A DNA stretch of 64,000 nucleotides, from positions 1,678,501-1,742,500 of the forward strand of contig NZ_CP016534.2 of NCBI RefSeq assembly GCF_001687565.2, given 5' to 3'. This DNA is from Planococcus antarcticus DSM 14505 (GTDB lineage: Bacteria; Bacillota; Bacilli; Bacillales_A; Planococcaceae). The notes under the pieces are model-generated. The model was given only the letters and a program-made list of their open reading frames with translations, had not been told where the DNA came from and searched no databases. Below, piece by piece: positions 53,248 to 63,839 of the stretch. Each line of letters starts with the position of its first letter. Within the stretch, counting starts at the first letter, position 1. The position numbers were made by a program, and so were the translations under genes.

Positions 53248-54051
53248 TTACTTAAATTCTTTTCCGAGCTCTTTGGATCGGTTGGAAGCTTTGGTTACAC
53301 ATTGACCAACAATATTTTTAAAGTTGTTTTCTGCTAAAGAGTCAAGACCGGCGGCAGTTGTGCCGTTAGGGCTTGTGACTTTTATGCGCAATTCAGCGAA
53401 ATCTTCCTGCTGTAACATTTCAGCGGCGCCCGCAAAAGTTTGGCGCACCAGTTTTGTTGCATCAGCGTTTGATAGGCCATTCGCGACGGCGGCTTCAGTC
53501 ATCGCTTCCGCAAAATAATAAATATAAGCTGGTCCGCTGCCCGCAACGCCTGTAACAGCATGCAATTGTTCTTCTGCTACGACCGTCACGCTACCTATTG
53601 AGGACAATAGATTGCGCAATTCATGCTGCTGTTCCTTCGATACATGTTTACTCCATGCCACTCCGGTAGCCGACTTGCCCACTTTAGCGGATGTATTCGG
53701 CATCGCGCGGGCTACTGGGAATTCACCAACATGCTTTTGGATGGTTTTAATCGAAACACCTGCAGCTACTGATACAATAACGGTATTGCCAGTCAGTTTA
53801 TCTTTGATTCCACTGAGTGCAACTTCTACATCTTTTGGCTTCATCGCCAATAAGATGAAATTAGCATCTTTCAGCTCGGTCTTGTCTTGGCAGACGATAT
53901 TGACGCCGTATTCATCGCTCAAAAACTCCAGTCGATCTTGATCAGATCGGTTCATCACCGAAATTTCTTCTGGTTTCATAATTCGCTTATTGATCCAGCC
54001 GTGGATCATGGACTCTGCCATCGATCCGGCTCCTACACAGACTATTTTCAT
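53248..54051 (-). CDS. proI: Pyrroline-5-carboxylate reductase
   Basis: Last step of proline synthesis, NADPH-dependent. The 267 residues start [19 protein letters not shown] (Rossmann), then [39 protein letters not shown], and the C-terminal [19 protein letters not shown] and [13 protein letters not shown]. subtilis proI (yqjO) lies in the same place and, like proBA, is controlled by a proline T-box; the leader here has the same kind of element. It is followed 46 bases later by namA on the same strand. Confidence 0.95.
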   Translation of the reverse strand: MKIVCVGAGSMAESMIHGWINKRIMKPEEISVMNRSDQDRLEFLSDEYGVNIVCQDKTELKDANFILLAMKPKDVEVALSGIKDKLTGNTVIVSVAAGVSIKTIQKHVGEFPVARAMPNTSAKVGKSATGVAWSKHVSKEQQHELRNLLSSIGSVTVVAEEQLHAVTGVAGSGPAYIYYFAEAMTEAAVANGLSNADATKLVRQTFAGAAEMLQQEDFAELRIKVTSPNGTTAAGLDSLAENNFKNIVGQCVTKASNRSKELGKEFK

Positions 54052-54076
54052 TTAACTCACTCTCTTTCCTCAAATT

Positions 54077-54310
54077 AAAAAGCGCAATCATCCCTGTTTA
54101 TACAAGGACGAAAACGCTTTGTTTCCGCGGTACCACCTAAGTTTGCCATTAAGACACTACTCGATATCCATAACGCGGACAAACGGTCGTGTTTTCACGA
54201 CAGCTCAAAAGGAGGTTCCACAAAGGAGAGGGGGTGCGCATTTCAGCTAAAGCTGCACTCTCTTTACACCATCACTTTGTGTACTGGTCTTTATCTTCGC
54301 TCACATATGT
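54077..54310 (-). ncRNA. T-box leader of proI, proline-specific
   Basis: On the minus strand AGGTGGTACCGCGG (54138-54125) is the conserved T-box sequence. Upstream is a stem I-like region with the candidate specifier CCT (Pro) in GGAACCTCC (54219-54211, codon at 54215-54213). Downstream AAAGCG/CGCTTT with CCTTG/CAGGG forms the terminator hairpin (54120-54077) with a U run. Uncharged tRNA-Pro would stabilise the antiterminator and turn on proI. The specifier is assigned by eye from sequence context. Confidence 0.9.
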
Positions 54311-54316
54311 TTATAA

Positions 54317-54346
54317 ATTATAGAGGATAGAGCAAGCTTTTGTCAA
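54317..54346 (-). promoter_or_regulatory. Consensus sigma-A promoter of the proI T-box transcript
   Basis: TTGACA (54346-54341) and TATAAT (54322-54317) with an 18-bp spacer on the minus strand, both hexamers perfect. Initiation near 54310 gives the T-box RNA. Confidence 0.88.
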
Positions 54347-54423
54347 ATCTCTTAAAGGCGTGACGGCTTTCTGTTTTCCATGTATGATAGTTGAATAGTG
54401 ATTCATTTAAGGAGATGGTAATT

Positions 54424-55371
54424 ATGACTCTACATAAAATTATTATACCAACACCATTTGCAGTTGGAGATGTTAATTCTTATCTATTAAAAGGCGATAT
54501 GCTGACTTTGATTGATACAGGTCCAAAAACACCCGAAGCCTGGATGGCCATTAAAGCAGGTCTTAAAGAGTTTGGCGCAGAACCAGGAGATGTAGAACAA
54601 GTCGTGCTAACTCATCACCACCCTGATCACGCTGGGTGGGTAGATGGCTTTGAAAATGCAAAACTATACGGGCATCCGTATAATGACCTGTGGCTTCGCC
54701 GCGATCAAGATTTTTTTGAATACCACGATGCGTTCTATATGGAAAGACTGAAGGAGGAAGGAGTGCCGGGCGATCTGCAGTTTTGGGTCAAAAAAATGAA
54801 ACGTCCTTTGAACTTGATGGGTAGTCGGCCTTTGGACAAAGCCATTAATGAAGGCGATACTTTGCCGGGTCATCCAGAATGGGAAGTTCTCGAAACGCTT
54901 GGGCATGCCCAAAGCCATCTGTCATTCTGGAACAAAGAAACGCATGAGATGATTGGGGGCGACCATGTTATTGCAAAGGTATCATCCAATCCACTGATCG
55001 AACCACCATTAGACCCAGCGCAAGGGCGTCCGAAGTCGCTGCTGCAATACAATGCTTCACTCAGCCGACTATTGAAAATGCCAATAGATGTGATTTACAG
55101 CGGACATGGTGAAGAAGTACGTAATATCAATGAGTTGATCACTTCTCGTTTAGCAAAGCAGCATCAGCGGGCCATGAAGGCACTTGGCATGATTGGCGAA
55201 AGAAACCTCACAGTCTATGAACTTACGAAAGAATTGTTTTCTCACGCCTATGAAAAAGAACTAGGTCTGACTTTATCTGAGACAATTGGTCAAATTGACT
55301 ACCTGCAAGAAGAAGGGCTGATTTCAGAACGTTTAGGTGATGACGGCATCTTCTACTACAATAAGGTTTGA
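54424..55371 (+). CDS. Metallo-beta-lactamase fold hydrolase (YqjP-like)
   Basis: A 315-residue protein with NSYLLKGDMLTLIDTGPKT, the zinc motif VVLTHHHPDHAGWVDGF, GHAQSHLSFWN, GGDHVIAK and YSGHGEEV, the standard MBL ligand set. The C-terminal 80 residues form a separate helical, winged-helix-like region (TVYELTKELF, IDYLQEEGLISERL). It corresponds to B. subtilis YqjP. The substrate is unknown; a thioester or lactone hydrolase is possible. ATG 54424 follows AAGGAGATGG; the in-frame start at 54391 is upstream of that site. Confidence 0.87.
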   Translation: MTLHKIIIPTPFAVGDVNSYLLKGDMLTLIDTGPKTPEAWMAIKAGLKEFGAEPGDVEQVVLTHHHPDHAGWVDGFENAKLYGHPYNDLWLRRDQDFFEYHDAFYMERLKEEGVPGDLQFWVKKMKRPLNLMGSRPLDKAINEGDTLPGHPEWEVLETLGHAQSHLSFWNKETHEMIGGDHVIAKVSSNPLIEPPLDPAQGRPKSLLQYNASLSRLLKMPIDVIYSGHGEEVRNINELITSRLAKQHQRAMKALGMIGERNLTVYELTKELFSHAYEKELGLTLSETIGQIDYLQEEGLISERLGDDGIFYYNKV

Positions 55372-55469
55372 AATCAAAGCTGATAATTGCAACTATTCCG
55401 TGCAACATGTAAAATTAAACCGTCAGTGTTTACGACATCATGAATATATAGGAAAAGGATTGGGTAGCT

Positions 55470-56030
55470 TTGAAAAAATGGAGTTTATTAGTAGCTAGTG
55501 TCTTCTTGCTTGCCGCATGTTCAAATGAAGAAGCCGAACCGGCTGAAACAGAGGAACCGGAAAAAGCAGAAATGGCAGTCGATCAGGAAAGCATGACTGA
55601 AGAAGGATTTATCACACAAGTTAGCGGAGAAAGCATCCTCGTCAACAATATTTATTTCAGCATTCCTGAAGATGTTAAGGTCCAGTTCAGCGATGGCGCT
55701 GAAACGACAGAAGGCGTGATTCGAGACATTCGTACTGGCATGAAAGTCAGCATGGACTATCAGGGGCCGCTTGCCGAGTCCTTCCCGATGCAAGGGGAAG
55801 CAGAGACCATCACTATCCTGACCGATGAAGATTCCGTCGAACAATCAGAAGCACTCGAGGCATTTATCAATACAGAGCAATTGTCGAGATTGATCATGAT
55901 GGGACAGCCGATAGTCAGAGATAATGAGATTGGCTTCTTGTTTAGCAATATGGAAACAGGAGAAATGTCTGAAGTTCGGATAGATCTTGATACACATGAA
56001 TATACAATTGGTGGAGAAGAAAATGAATGA
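55470..56030 (+). CDS. DUF3221-type lipoprotein
   Basis: A 186-residue secreted lipoprotein. The signal peptide KKWSLLVASVFLLAAC ends in the lipobox LAAC with Cys17. An acidic linker follows, then a domain reading GFITQVSGESILVNNIYFSI to about residue 115, resembling DUF3221 (B. subtilis YobA type). The C-terminal part (about 120-186) is unassigned. The start TTG 55470 has AAAGGATTGGG upstream. It has its own terminator and no operon partner. The function is unknown. Confidence 0.8.
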   Translation: MKKWSLLVASVFLLAACSNEEAEPAETEEPEKAEMAVDQESMTEEGFITQVSGESILVNNIYFSIPEDVKVQFSDGAETTEGVIRDIRTGMKVSMDYQGPLAESFPMQGEAETITILTDEDSVEQSEALEAFINTEQLSRLIMMGQPIVRDNEIGFLFSNMETGEMSEVRIDLDTHEYTIGGEENE

Positions 56031-56038
56031 AGAAAAGA

Positions 56039-56066
56039 AACAGCAGCTCTAGCTGCTGTTTTTTTG
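56039..56066 (+). terminator. Terminator of the lipoprotein gene
   Basis: AACAGCAG/CTGCTGTT with loop CTCTAG, followed by seven T. Confidence 0.88.
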
Positions 56067-56089
56067 TGAAGATTTTCTGGTTTTATGGC

Positions 56090-56118
56090 TTGCACTTGTC
56101 AAATATCCATGATATGAT
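56090..56118 (+). promoter_or_regulatory. Promoter of argGH
   Basis: TTGCAC (56090-56095), 17-bp spacer, TATGAT (56113-56118). About 50 bases before the start codon. Confidence 0.72.
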
Positions 56119-56151
56119 GTGTATATTCATTTAAAAAATTGCATAAAAATA
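56119..56151 (+). promoter_or_regulatory. Candidate ARG box for ArgR upstream of argG
   Basis: TGTATATTCATTT and TTGCATAAAAATACA resemble a pair of ArgR/AhrC half-operators (consensus CATGAATAAAAATGCA type) immediately after the -10. Binding here would block the promoter in the presence of arginine. Eye match only, in A/T-rich DNA. Confidence 0.45.
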
Positions 56152-56168
56152 CATTGGAGGTTTTCATA

Positions 56169-57401
56169 TTGAATAAAAAGATTGTACTCGCATACTCAGG
56201 TGGATTAGATACATCGGTGGCCATTCCATGGCTAAAAGGTCAAGGCTACGACGTTGTCGCAGTGTGCCTGGATATCGGGGAAGGAAAAGATTTGGATTTC
56301 ATTAAACAAAAAGCGCTTCAGGTTGGAGCAGTTGAGAGTTATATGATCGATGCAAGAGACGAATTTGCGGATGAATATGCATTGATTTCACTGCAGGCTC
56401 ATACTTTATATGAAGGGAAATACCCATTAGTCTCTGCTTTATCACGTCCACTGATTTCGAAAAAATTGGTCGAAATCGCAGAAGCTACTGGTTCAACTGC
56501 CGTTGCGCATGGCTGCACAGGAAAAGGCAACGATCAAGTGCGTTTTGAAGTTTCGATTAAATCATTAAATCCAAACCTTGAAGTCGTAGCACCAGTGCGT
56601 CAGTGGGGATGGTCACGTGACGAAGAAATCGCTTATGCCAAAGAGCATAATATTCCGATTCCCGTCAATTTAGATAGCCCGTACTCGATCGATCAAAATC
56701 TATGGGGCCGTGCAAACGAATGTGGCGTCTTGGAAAATCCGTGGACGACGCCGCCAGAAGAAGCTTATGACATCACAAATGCACTTGAAAATACGCCAGA
56801 TACAGCCGACGTTGTCGAAATTGAATTTGTTAACGGTGTTCCGACTCAATTGAATGGCGTATCGTACTCATTCTCAAAACTAATTCTTGAGTTAAATGAT
56901 ATTGCTGGTAAACACGGTGTAGGAAGAATTGACCATATCGAAAACAGACTGGTCGGCATTAAATCACGTGAAATCTATGAAGCACCTGCAGCGATGACTT
57001 TAATTGCAGCGCATAAAGAGCTCGAAGATATTACTTTGGTAAAAGAAATGGCCCATTTCAAGCCAGTTATCGAAAAAAAACTGACTGAATTGATTTATGA
57101 AGGTCTTTGGTTCTCTCCGCTGCGTACTGCACTAGAAGCATTCCTGAAAGAAACACAAGTTTTTGTTAACGGAACAGTACGTGTCAAACTGTTTAAAGGA
57201 CATGCCATTATCGAAGGTCGTAAATCGGCAAATTCGCTTTACAATGAGCAATTGGCAACTTATTCGACAGATGATACATTCAACCATGCATCTGCAGTCG
57301 GCTTTATCGAACTATGGGGTCTTCCGACAGTTGTTAACTCAATGGTCAACAAAAAAGAAGTGGCGGTTCCTGAAGACTTGAAAGAGAAGGTGAAAGCATG
57401 A
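56169..57401 (+). CDS. argG: Argininosuccinate synthase
   Basis: Joins citrulline and aspartate with ATP. The 410-residue protein opens with [17 protein letters not shown] (PP-loop), then [42 protein letters not shown] and GRKSANSLY, as in all ArgG. The start is TTG 56169 with TTGGAGG (56154-56160) 8 bases upstream; the in-frame ATG at 56139 precedes it. The stop overlaps argH by 4 bases. Confidence 0.95.
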   Translation: MNKKIVLAYSGGLDTSVAIPWLKGQGYDVVAVCLDIGEGKDLDFIKQKALQVGAVESYMIDARDEFADEYALISLQAHTLYEGKYPLVSALSRPLISKKLVEIAEATGSTAVAHGCTGKGNDQVRFEVSIKSLNPNLEVVAPVRQWGWSRDEEIAYAKEHNIPIPVNLDSPYSIDQNLWGRANECGVLENPWTTPPEEAYDITNALENTPDTADVVEIEFVNGVPTQLNGVSYSFSKLILELNDIAGKHGVGRIDHIENRLVGIKSREIYEAPAAMTLIAAHKELEDITLVKEMAHFKPVIEKKLTELIYEGLWFSPLRTALEAFLKETQVFVNGTVRVKLFKGHAIIEGRKSANSLYNEQLATYSTDDTFNHASAVGFIELWGLPTVVNSMVNKKEVAVPEDLKEKVKA

Positions 57402-58771
57402 CCAAACTGTGGGGCGGCCGTTTTCAAAAATCGGCCGAACAGTGGGTTGATGAGTTTGGTGCTTCCATTTCCTATGATCAAAAGCTGGTAATGGAGGATC
57501 TGGAAGGCAGCACAGCGCATGTGAAAATGCTGGTTGCTTGCCAGATTCTTTCTAAAGAAGATGGGGAGCTTATCTTATCCGGTCTCGAGACGCTGAAACA
57601 GAAAGCGCATGACGGCGATTTGGAATTCAGTGTATCGAATGAAGACATCCACTTAAATTTAGAAAAACAGTTAATCGATGAAATCGGTCCTGTCGGCGGC
57701 AAACTGCACACAGCAAGAAGCCGTAACGACCAAGTAGCGACCGATATGCATTTGTATTTGAAAAACCGTGTTGGAGAGATTATCGAAGCCGTTACGGCTT
57801 TCCAGGACGCCATCGTCACGCAAGCGGAAACGCATGTCGAAACCATTGTGCCTGGCTATACACATCTTCAGCGTGCACAGCCGATTTCGTTTGGGCATCA
57901 TTTAATGACTTATTTCTGGATGCTGCAGCGCGACAAAGAACGGTTGATGGAATCATTAAAGCGTATCGATATTTCTCCGCTTGGAGCTGGTGCGATGTCC
58001 GGCACAACGTTTCCAATCGACCGTGAAATGTCGGCAGAGCTTCTAGGTTTTTCAAACGTTTACCAAAACAGCTTAGATGCCGTTAGTGATCGTGATTTTA
58101 TTTTGGAGTTCCTTAGCAATTCATCGATATTGATGATGCATATGTCGCGTTTTGCCGAAGAAATTATTCTTTGGTCCAGCGAAGAATTCCGTTTTATCGA
58201 GCTGGATGATACCTTCTCGACAGGATCAAGTATCATGCCGCAGAAAAAAAATCCGGATATGGCGGAACTGATTCGTGGCAAGACTGGGCGCGTCTATGGC
58301 AATCTTTTCGGATTGCTGACGACATTGAAAGGTCTTCCACTGGCTTATAATAAGGACATGCAGGAAGACAAGGAAGGCATGTTCGACACGGTCCATACCT
58401 TGATGGGCTCATTGCCGATTTTCGAAGGCATGATTCGCACCATGACAGTCCGTGCAGATTCCATGGAAAAAGCGGTGCATTCCGATTTCTCTAATGCTAC
58501 AGAATTGGCGGATTATCTGGCTGCCAAAGGCATGCCGTTCCGTGAAGCGCATGATGTGACCGGGAAACTGGTTTTCACTTGCATCCAGCGCGGTTATTTC
58601 CTGAAAGATTTGCCACTTGCTGATCTTCAAGAAGCGAGTACGTTAATTGATGAAGATATTTATAATACCTTAAAGCCAAGAACAGCAGTAGAGCGAAGAA
58701 ACTCTCTGGGCGGCACAGGTTTTGAACAAGTACATCATCAATTGGGACTTGCCAAGCAACTCATCGGGTAA
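57398..58771 (+). CDS. argH: Argininosuccinate lyase
   Basis: Splits argininosuccinate to arginine and fumarate. The 457 residues start [17 protein letters not shown] and include [56 protein letters not shown] and the fumarase-family signature [16 protein letters not shown] (catalytic Ser region). The start overlaps the argG stop (ATGA). A strong terminator follows. Confidence 0.96.
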   Translation: MTKLWGGRFQKSAEQWVDEFGASISYDQKLVMEDLEGSTAHVKMLVACQILSKEDGELILSGLETLKQKAHDGDLEFSVSNEDIHLNLEKQLIDEIGPVGGKLHTARSRNDQVATDMHLYLKNRVGEIIEAVTAFQDAIVTQAETHVETIVPGYTHLQRAQPISFGHHLMTYFWMLQRDKERLMESLKRIDISPLGAGAMSGTTFPIDREMSAELLGFSNVYQNSLDAVSDRDFILEFLSNSSILMMHMSRFAEEIILWSSEEFRFIELDDTFSTGSSIMPQKKNPDMAELIRGKTGRVYGNLFGLLTTLKGLPLAYNKDMQEDKEGMFDTVHTLMGSLPIFEGMIRTMTVRADSMEKAVHSDFSNATELADYLAAKGMPFREAHDVTGKLVFTCIQRGYFLKDLPLADLQEASTLIDEDIYNTLKPRTAVERRNSLGGTGFEQVHHQLGLAKQLIG

Positions 58772-58822
58772 CTAAGTCCATACTATAAAGCCGCTCGCGA
58801 TTGGTACCCGCCAGCGGTCCAT

Positions 58823-58871
58823 AAAAGCCGATTTTTCTATTCCCCTATGGAAAATCGGCTTTTATTTTTTT
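58823..58871 (+). terminator. Terminator of argGH
   Basis: Perfect 13-bp stem AAAAGCCGATTTT/AAAATCGGCTTTT (58823-58835 with 58851-58863) followed by ATTTTTTTT. Confidence 0.93.
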
Positions 58872-59285
58872 GTCGTTTTTTATTGCTTTGCAGCTTTACT
58901 AGAAATAAATGGGGAGAGGAGATCGAGTCTATCAAGAAGTTTGATTTATTTCACAAGTCGAAAGATTGTCTTTCCAATAGTTAACAATACTCGCTATAAT
59001 AAATGAGATGAAAAATACTGTATTGGTCCAATGAAAACCAACTTGTTCAATTAGGTGAATTGAACTTAGAAATCAGCATTTCGGTAGCCGCTTTGTCGCG
59101 CAGCAATGCAGAAGCACCTCTTTACACTTTGCCGCCTGTCGCTCTTTTTTTTTTTTGAATATATTTCAGCAACTAATTAGTAGAATAGTAACAGCGAAAA
59201 ATTCCGGTTGTAATTAGGAATTTAATTTAAACGCATATCACGGGTAAGGTAAACCACACAAAAACATAAAACAGCAAGGAGTAAA
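58872..59285 (+). other. Leader region of the ABC transporter pair, with two tiny overlapping ORFs
   Basis: TATAAT at 58995-59000 with TTCCAA 17 bp upstream is a possible promoter. Just after it ATG 59008 opens 8 codons (MKNTVLVQ), whose stop overlaps ATG 59031 of 7 codons (MKTNLFN); neither has a strong ribosome site. A stem GTTCAATT/AATTGAAC lies at 59045-59065, and a T11 run ends near 59156. Multidrug ABC pairs such as bmrCD have translation-coupled attenuators in this position, so this may be one, but the pairing is weak. AAGGAG (59275-59280) precedes the transporter start. Confidence 0.35.
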
Positions 59286-60745
59286 ATGCAATACATGACG
59301 GGAATTTTCCTGTTGATGATTGTTGCATTTCTCGGAGTTTTGCCTCCGCGTATTATCGGATTTGTAGTCGACCGCATCAGTCAGGGTACTTTGACACCGG
59401 AATATCTGCTCCAATGGCTGGGGATTCTGGCAGCGGCTGCCTTAGCAATGTATGTGCTCAGATATGTATGGCGGCGGCTGGTATTTGGTTCGTCCATCCT
59501 GTGGGCACGAAATCAGCGGGAGCAGCTGTTTCAGCATTTCACAAAAATGTCCCCGGCTTTCTACCAAAAACGGCGTGTTGGTGATTTGATGGCGCATGCC
59601 ACCAATGATCTGCAGGCAGTTCAACAAACAGCCGGCTTTGTCATCGCTGCTATGGCCATCACAATCGATTGGAAGTTGACGCTAATCGTGCTGCTGCCAA
59701 TGCCATTGATGGCTTATATGACCAATTACTACGGCAAACTGGTGCACCAGCGGCTTCATGGAGCGCAGCAGGCATTTTCAGGGTTGAACGACAAGACGCA
59801 GGAAAGTATTTCCGGAATGAAGGTTATCAAGACCTTTGGACAGGAGCAGCAGGACATAGAGGATTTTACCAACCTGTCAGAACGGGTCGTGAATGAAAAT
59901 ATACGAGTAGCGCGCGTAGATTCCTTATTTGATCCGACAATTCCTGCAATTATCGGTATTTGCTATTTTCTGACCATCAGTTTTGGGTCTTATTTCTTAG
60001 TGAACAGCGATATGACCATTGGTGATTTGATTGCTTTTACTGCCTATCTTGGTTTGTTGGTATGGCCGATGCTGGGCCTTCGGCTGGCTTTTCAATATCG
60101 TGGAACGCGGCCGTGCTTCGTATGACCGCATCCGTTTGCTGCTGGCAGAACCGATTGACATCGACGATCGTGAAGATGCCATCGATGAAAATCCATCAGG
60201 TGACCTGATTGTTTCGCTGGATCGCTTTAAATTTACCGGAGATCAACGGGAGGCACTCAGAGATGTCTATTTCAAGGTCAGACATGGTGAGACGCTTGGG
60301 ATAGCAGGCAAGACCGGTTCCGGAAAGTCTGCTATTCTTCGTCTGCTCTTGCGTGAATTTGATAACTACGAAGGCTCAATCCTATTCGGTGGCTATTCTA
60401 TCGATAGCTTTAAAAAACAGCGTTTGCGGCAGGTGATCGGCTATGTTCCCCAAGACCATTTCCTATTTTCTACTAGTATTGCCGGCAATATCGCATTTGC
60501 GCGATCGGATGCAAGCCTAGTGGAAGTTCAGAGGCTGCTAGTTTGGCGCATATTCATGAAGATATCCTGAATTTCACAGATGGCTACGCCACAATGGTTG
60601 GAGAACGTGGTGTGTCGTTATCTGGCGGACAAAAGCAACGGATTTCCATTGCGCGGGCATTGATGACAAAGCCTGAGCTGTTGATTTTGGACGATTCGCT
60701 GTCTGCGGTGGATGCCAAAACAGAAAAAGCGATTCTAAAGGAATT

Positions 60746-61809
60746 TCCGTTTGTCAATATAAGCTAGACAAATCCATTCCATTCAGGTGACTCAAAAATG
60801 CCTCCAGGGGTGTACGGTAATCCAGCGACTTCCGCGGGATATTATTCCGCTTGTCAGCCACCGCGGAAATGAACGGTTGATCGACCTGGTTGAAATCCAT
60901 TTCCTTTGCCAAGCCGTCTTTTCGAAGGAGTCCGTTGGAATTTTCATTCAAGGCGCGCTGGGAAGGCGTTCCGGGATCCGCAAAGTAAATCGAGACGTCG
61001 TGCCGGTTGCACAGCGGCTTCCAATTGGAGAATTCCTTCCCGCAATCAAAGGTGATGGATTTGAACAGATTTCTCGGGACCCCTTGAAACCACTGATTCA
61101 GCGTAGTTTCAATATCGCATGCCTTGCGTCCCGCAGGCTTCAAGGCGATGATGACTTTCGTCAGCCGTTCGACCAGCGTGATCACCGCACTTTTGTGGCG
61201 GGCGCCCACAATGGTGTCGCCTTCGATATGTCCGAACTCTTTTTGGAAAGAAGGATAGTCGGTTTCTCGTTCGGAAATATGTCGTTTGAACGCCTGCTTT
61301 CCGCGGCGTTCCTCGTGCCCATTGGGTTTTCGTTTCCCTTTCATGGGCAGTGTGGCTACATCAAAGACCTGATTTTTGAACATGCGATAGAGCGTGCGTG
61401 CGGAACAATCGATCACCGTTTCTGCACGGCCGACAATGACATCAGGCGTCCATCCCTGCGCCACCTTGTCTTGAATATAGACAACTTGTTTCTTCGGCAA
61501 GACCAGTTTTCGTCGGCCGCAGCGTTGTTTGTTTTTCTTGTATTGTTTGTAGAAATCGAGAGCTGTATAGCCCGATTTCAGGAAGTTGATGACATTATAG
61601 ATCGGCTGCCTGGAACGGTTCAGGCATTCTGCAATTATCGCCACAGGTATATGTTGGCGGTGGTAGGATTCTATCATCACCAATTCATCCGTGGTAAGAT
61701 GGGTGTAGGTCATTCGTGATCACTCCTCTGTTTTTCTTTGGTCGGAAAATACATTTAGAGTGTATCACGAATGGCTTTTTCAGTTGTCTAGCTTAATTTT
61801 ACAATCGGC
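60746..61809 (-). mobile_element. IS30-family insertion sequence, intact
   Basis: 1,064 bp with imperfect terminal inverted repeats of about 25 bp (21 of 25 matching; both carry TAAGCTAGACAA internally) and a duplicated GAATT at 60741-60745 and 61810-61814. Removing the element and one duplicate restores the frame AILKELKKTR of the ABC gene exactly, so the borders are secure. The single transposase gene fills it. Intact ends, clean target duplication and open transposase suggest recent insertion and possible activity. Confidence 0.93.
60754..61713 (-). CDS. IS30 family transposase
   Basis: A 319-residue DDE transposase. The N-terminal helix-turn-helix region ([32 protein letters not shown]) binds the ends. 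The catalytic core has Asp166 ([10 protein letters not shown]), Asp223 (TFDCGKEF) and Glu257 ([13 protein letters not shown]), with 33 residues between the last two, the DD(33)E spacing of IS30. The stop lies within the left inverted repeat region. Full length for the family. Confidence 0.95.
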   Translation of the reverse strand: MTYTHLTTDELVMIESYHRQHIPVAIIAECLNRSRQPIYNVINFLKSGYTALDFYKQYKKNKQRCGRRKLVLPKKQVVYIQDKVAQGWTPDVIVGRAETVIDCSARTLYRMFKNQVFDVATLPMKGKRKPNGHEERRGKQAFKRHISERETDYPSFQKEFGHIEGDTIVGARHKSAVITLVERLTKVIIALKPAGRKACDIETTLNQWFQGVPRNLFKSITFDCGKEFSNWKPLCNRHDVSIYFADPGTPSQRALNENSNGLLRKDGLAKEMDFNQVDQPFISAVADKRNNIPRKSLDYRTPLEAFLSHLNGMDLSSLY

Positions 61810-62021
61810 GAATTGAAAAAAACACGGATTGGAAAAACTACCATCATCACTTCTCATCGATTGAGCGCCATCCAGCATGCGCATCAAATCCTGGTGATGG
61901 ACGACGGTACAATTGTCGAAATCGGTTCCCATGAAGAGCTGATGAGGAAACAAGGACGTTATTGTGAAATGTATGAGCTGCAGCAACTAGAAGCGCTTGT
62001 CGAACAAGGAGGTGAGATGTA

Positions 62022-63806
62022 ATGCTGACCAAAGAAACCGTAAAACAACAGAAACTTACCGGGCGGGACCAATGGATCATCTTCGGGCGTTTATTGCAAT
62101 ACTTGCTGCCGCATAAGAAAATGTTAGCTTTAGCGATGGGTTTGTTGATCTTGACGGTGCTTGGCGATGTACTCGGTCCGTTGCTCATCAAAATTTTTAT
62201 CGATGACTATTTGACGCCGGGAAGTTTTCCGACGGGCCCGGTCATTGGTTTAGCCGCTGCCTATTTGTTTATTCAAACGTCCAATGTCATCATTAGCTAT
62301 TTTCAACTGCTGAAGTTTCAAGAGGCAGCATTAAAGATTATCCAGCAACTGCGGATTGATGTTTTCACCAAAGTACATAGTCTTGGGATGCGTTATTTTG
62401 ATAAGACTCCCGCTGGTGGCATCGTGTCACGCGTCACCAATGACACCGAAGCCATCAAGGAAATGTTTGTCACCGTGCTGATCGGCTTTGTCCAAAGTGC
62501 ATTCTTGATAGTCAGCGTTTACATCGCGATGTTTTTCCTTAACGTCCGTCTAGCACTTATTACGCTAGTGTTGCTGCCAATTCTCGGTTGGATTATTTAC
62601 CTGTACCGAAAATACAGCTCGGTGTTTTACCAGGATTTACGGGAGCGTTTGGGGCAATTAAATGCCAAGTTATCCGAATCGGTGCAGGGCATGGGCATGA
62701 TTCAGGCTTTTGGCCATTAAACCCGTCTCAAGGACGAGTTTAATGAAATCAATGACAAGCATTGGCTGGCAGGCAAGCGGAATATTAAAATCGACGGCTT
62801 ACTGCTACGTCCCGCTATCGATCTTGTATACGCATTGGCGTTGATTATGCTGCTGAGCTATTTCGGGGTTACCTCATTTTCGAATACAGTCGAAGTCGGA
62901 GTCATCTATGCGTTCGTCACCTATATCGATCGCTTTTTTGAACTCATCAATCAAGTCATGCAGCGTCTGTCGATATTTCAACAGGCCATTGTCGCTGCAT
63001 CCCGCGTTTTCCAACTGCTGGATGAACAAGAAAAAACATCCCGGCAGTCGGATGCCGCAGCTAAGATCGAGGGAGGCAAAATCGAATTTCGCGACGTCAG
63101 CTTTTCCTATGATGGCCATACCGAGGTTCTGAAGAATATTTCCTTTAGGGCGTGGCCGGGACAGACCGTTGCACTTGTTGGCCATACGGGAAGCGGCAAA
63201 AGTTCCATTATCAATTTACTGATGCGCTTTTATGAATTTGACAAAGGTGAAATCCTCATAGACGGCGTATCAGTGAAGTAATATGAGACAGACGAATTGC
63301 GCAGAAAAATGGGGCTGGTGTTGCAGGATCCTTTCTTGTTTTATGGCACAATCGAGAGTAATATCCGCCTCTACGATCAAACGATTGCGGCAGCGGCAGT
63401 CCGGGAAGCAGCCGAATTTGTCCGGGCAAACCGCTTTATCGAAGCATTGCCGGATGGCTATAGCCAAAAAGTGACTGAGCGGGGATCCACTTTTTCAAGT
63501 GGCCAGCGGCAATTGGTGGCTTTTGCGCGAACGATGGCGACCGATCCGAAAATTCTGGTGCTGGATGAAGCAACGGCTAGTATCGACACCGAAACGGAAG
63601 TGGCCATACAGGCTAGTCTTGAATGCATGAGGCGTGGGCGGACGACCATCGCAATCGCCCACAGGCTTAGTACCATTCAAGAGGCAGAACTTATTTTGGT
63701 ACTGTATCAAGGCGAAATTGTGGAGCGGGGCACACATCAGCAATTGCTTCAGCAGCGGGGCTTGTACCATAAAATGTATTTGCTGCAAAACGGAATCGTA
63801 GAGTAA
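62022..63806 (+). pseudogene. Second multidrug ABC half-transporter (YheH/BmrD-like) with two nonsense codons
   Basis: One frame from ATG 62022 to 63806 encodes a 594-codon ABC exporter half: five to six membrane helices, Walker A ALVGHTGSGKSSII, Q-loop GLVLQDPFLFYGTI, signature STFSSGQRQLVAFARTMA, Walker B ILVLDEATASID, and IAHRLSTIQ. It is interrupted by TAA at 62718-62720 (FGH-stop-TRLKDEF) and TAA at 63279-63281 (VSVK-stop-YETDELR). Both are one C-to-T change from CAA (Gln). The family signature normally reads LSGGQ; here SSGQ. It would have dimerised with the broken upstream gene. Confidence 0.9.
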
Positions 63807-63813
63807 ACAGGAG

Positions 63814-63839
63814 GAACGGCTCAGGCCGTTCTTTTTTTT
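63814..63839 (+). terminator. Terminator of the ABC transporter pair
   Basis: GAACGGC/GCCGTTC stem with loop TCAG and a run of eight T. The remaining 160 bases to the window end are A/T rich with nothing I can support. Confidence 0.88.

Larger units (their letters stand above)
59286..62022 (+). pseudogene. Multidrug ABC half-transporter (YheI/BmrC-like), broken and split by IS30 element
   Basis: Reads as an ABC exporter half (membrane domain LPPRIIGFVVDRI..., NBD with [58 protein letters not shown]). Lesions: an apparent in-frame deletion of roughly 15 residues after QQTAGF; an extra G in GGG 60074-60076 (frame changes from WPMLGLRL to WAFGWLFNIVERG); a missing base near 60531 (VQRLLVW should read [13 protein letters not shown]); and a 1,064-bp insertion after 60745. 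After the element the frame resumes as LKKTRIGKTTIITSHRLSAI to 62022. It cannot make a full protein. It overlaps the next gene by one base. Confidence 0.9.

Noticed and set aside
60787..61719. A 310-codon frame on the plus strand inside the insertion sequence
   Set aside because: It is the antisense shadow of the IS30 transposase, which has full DDE motifs on the minus strand.
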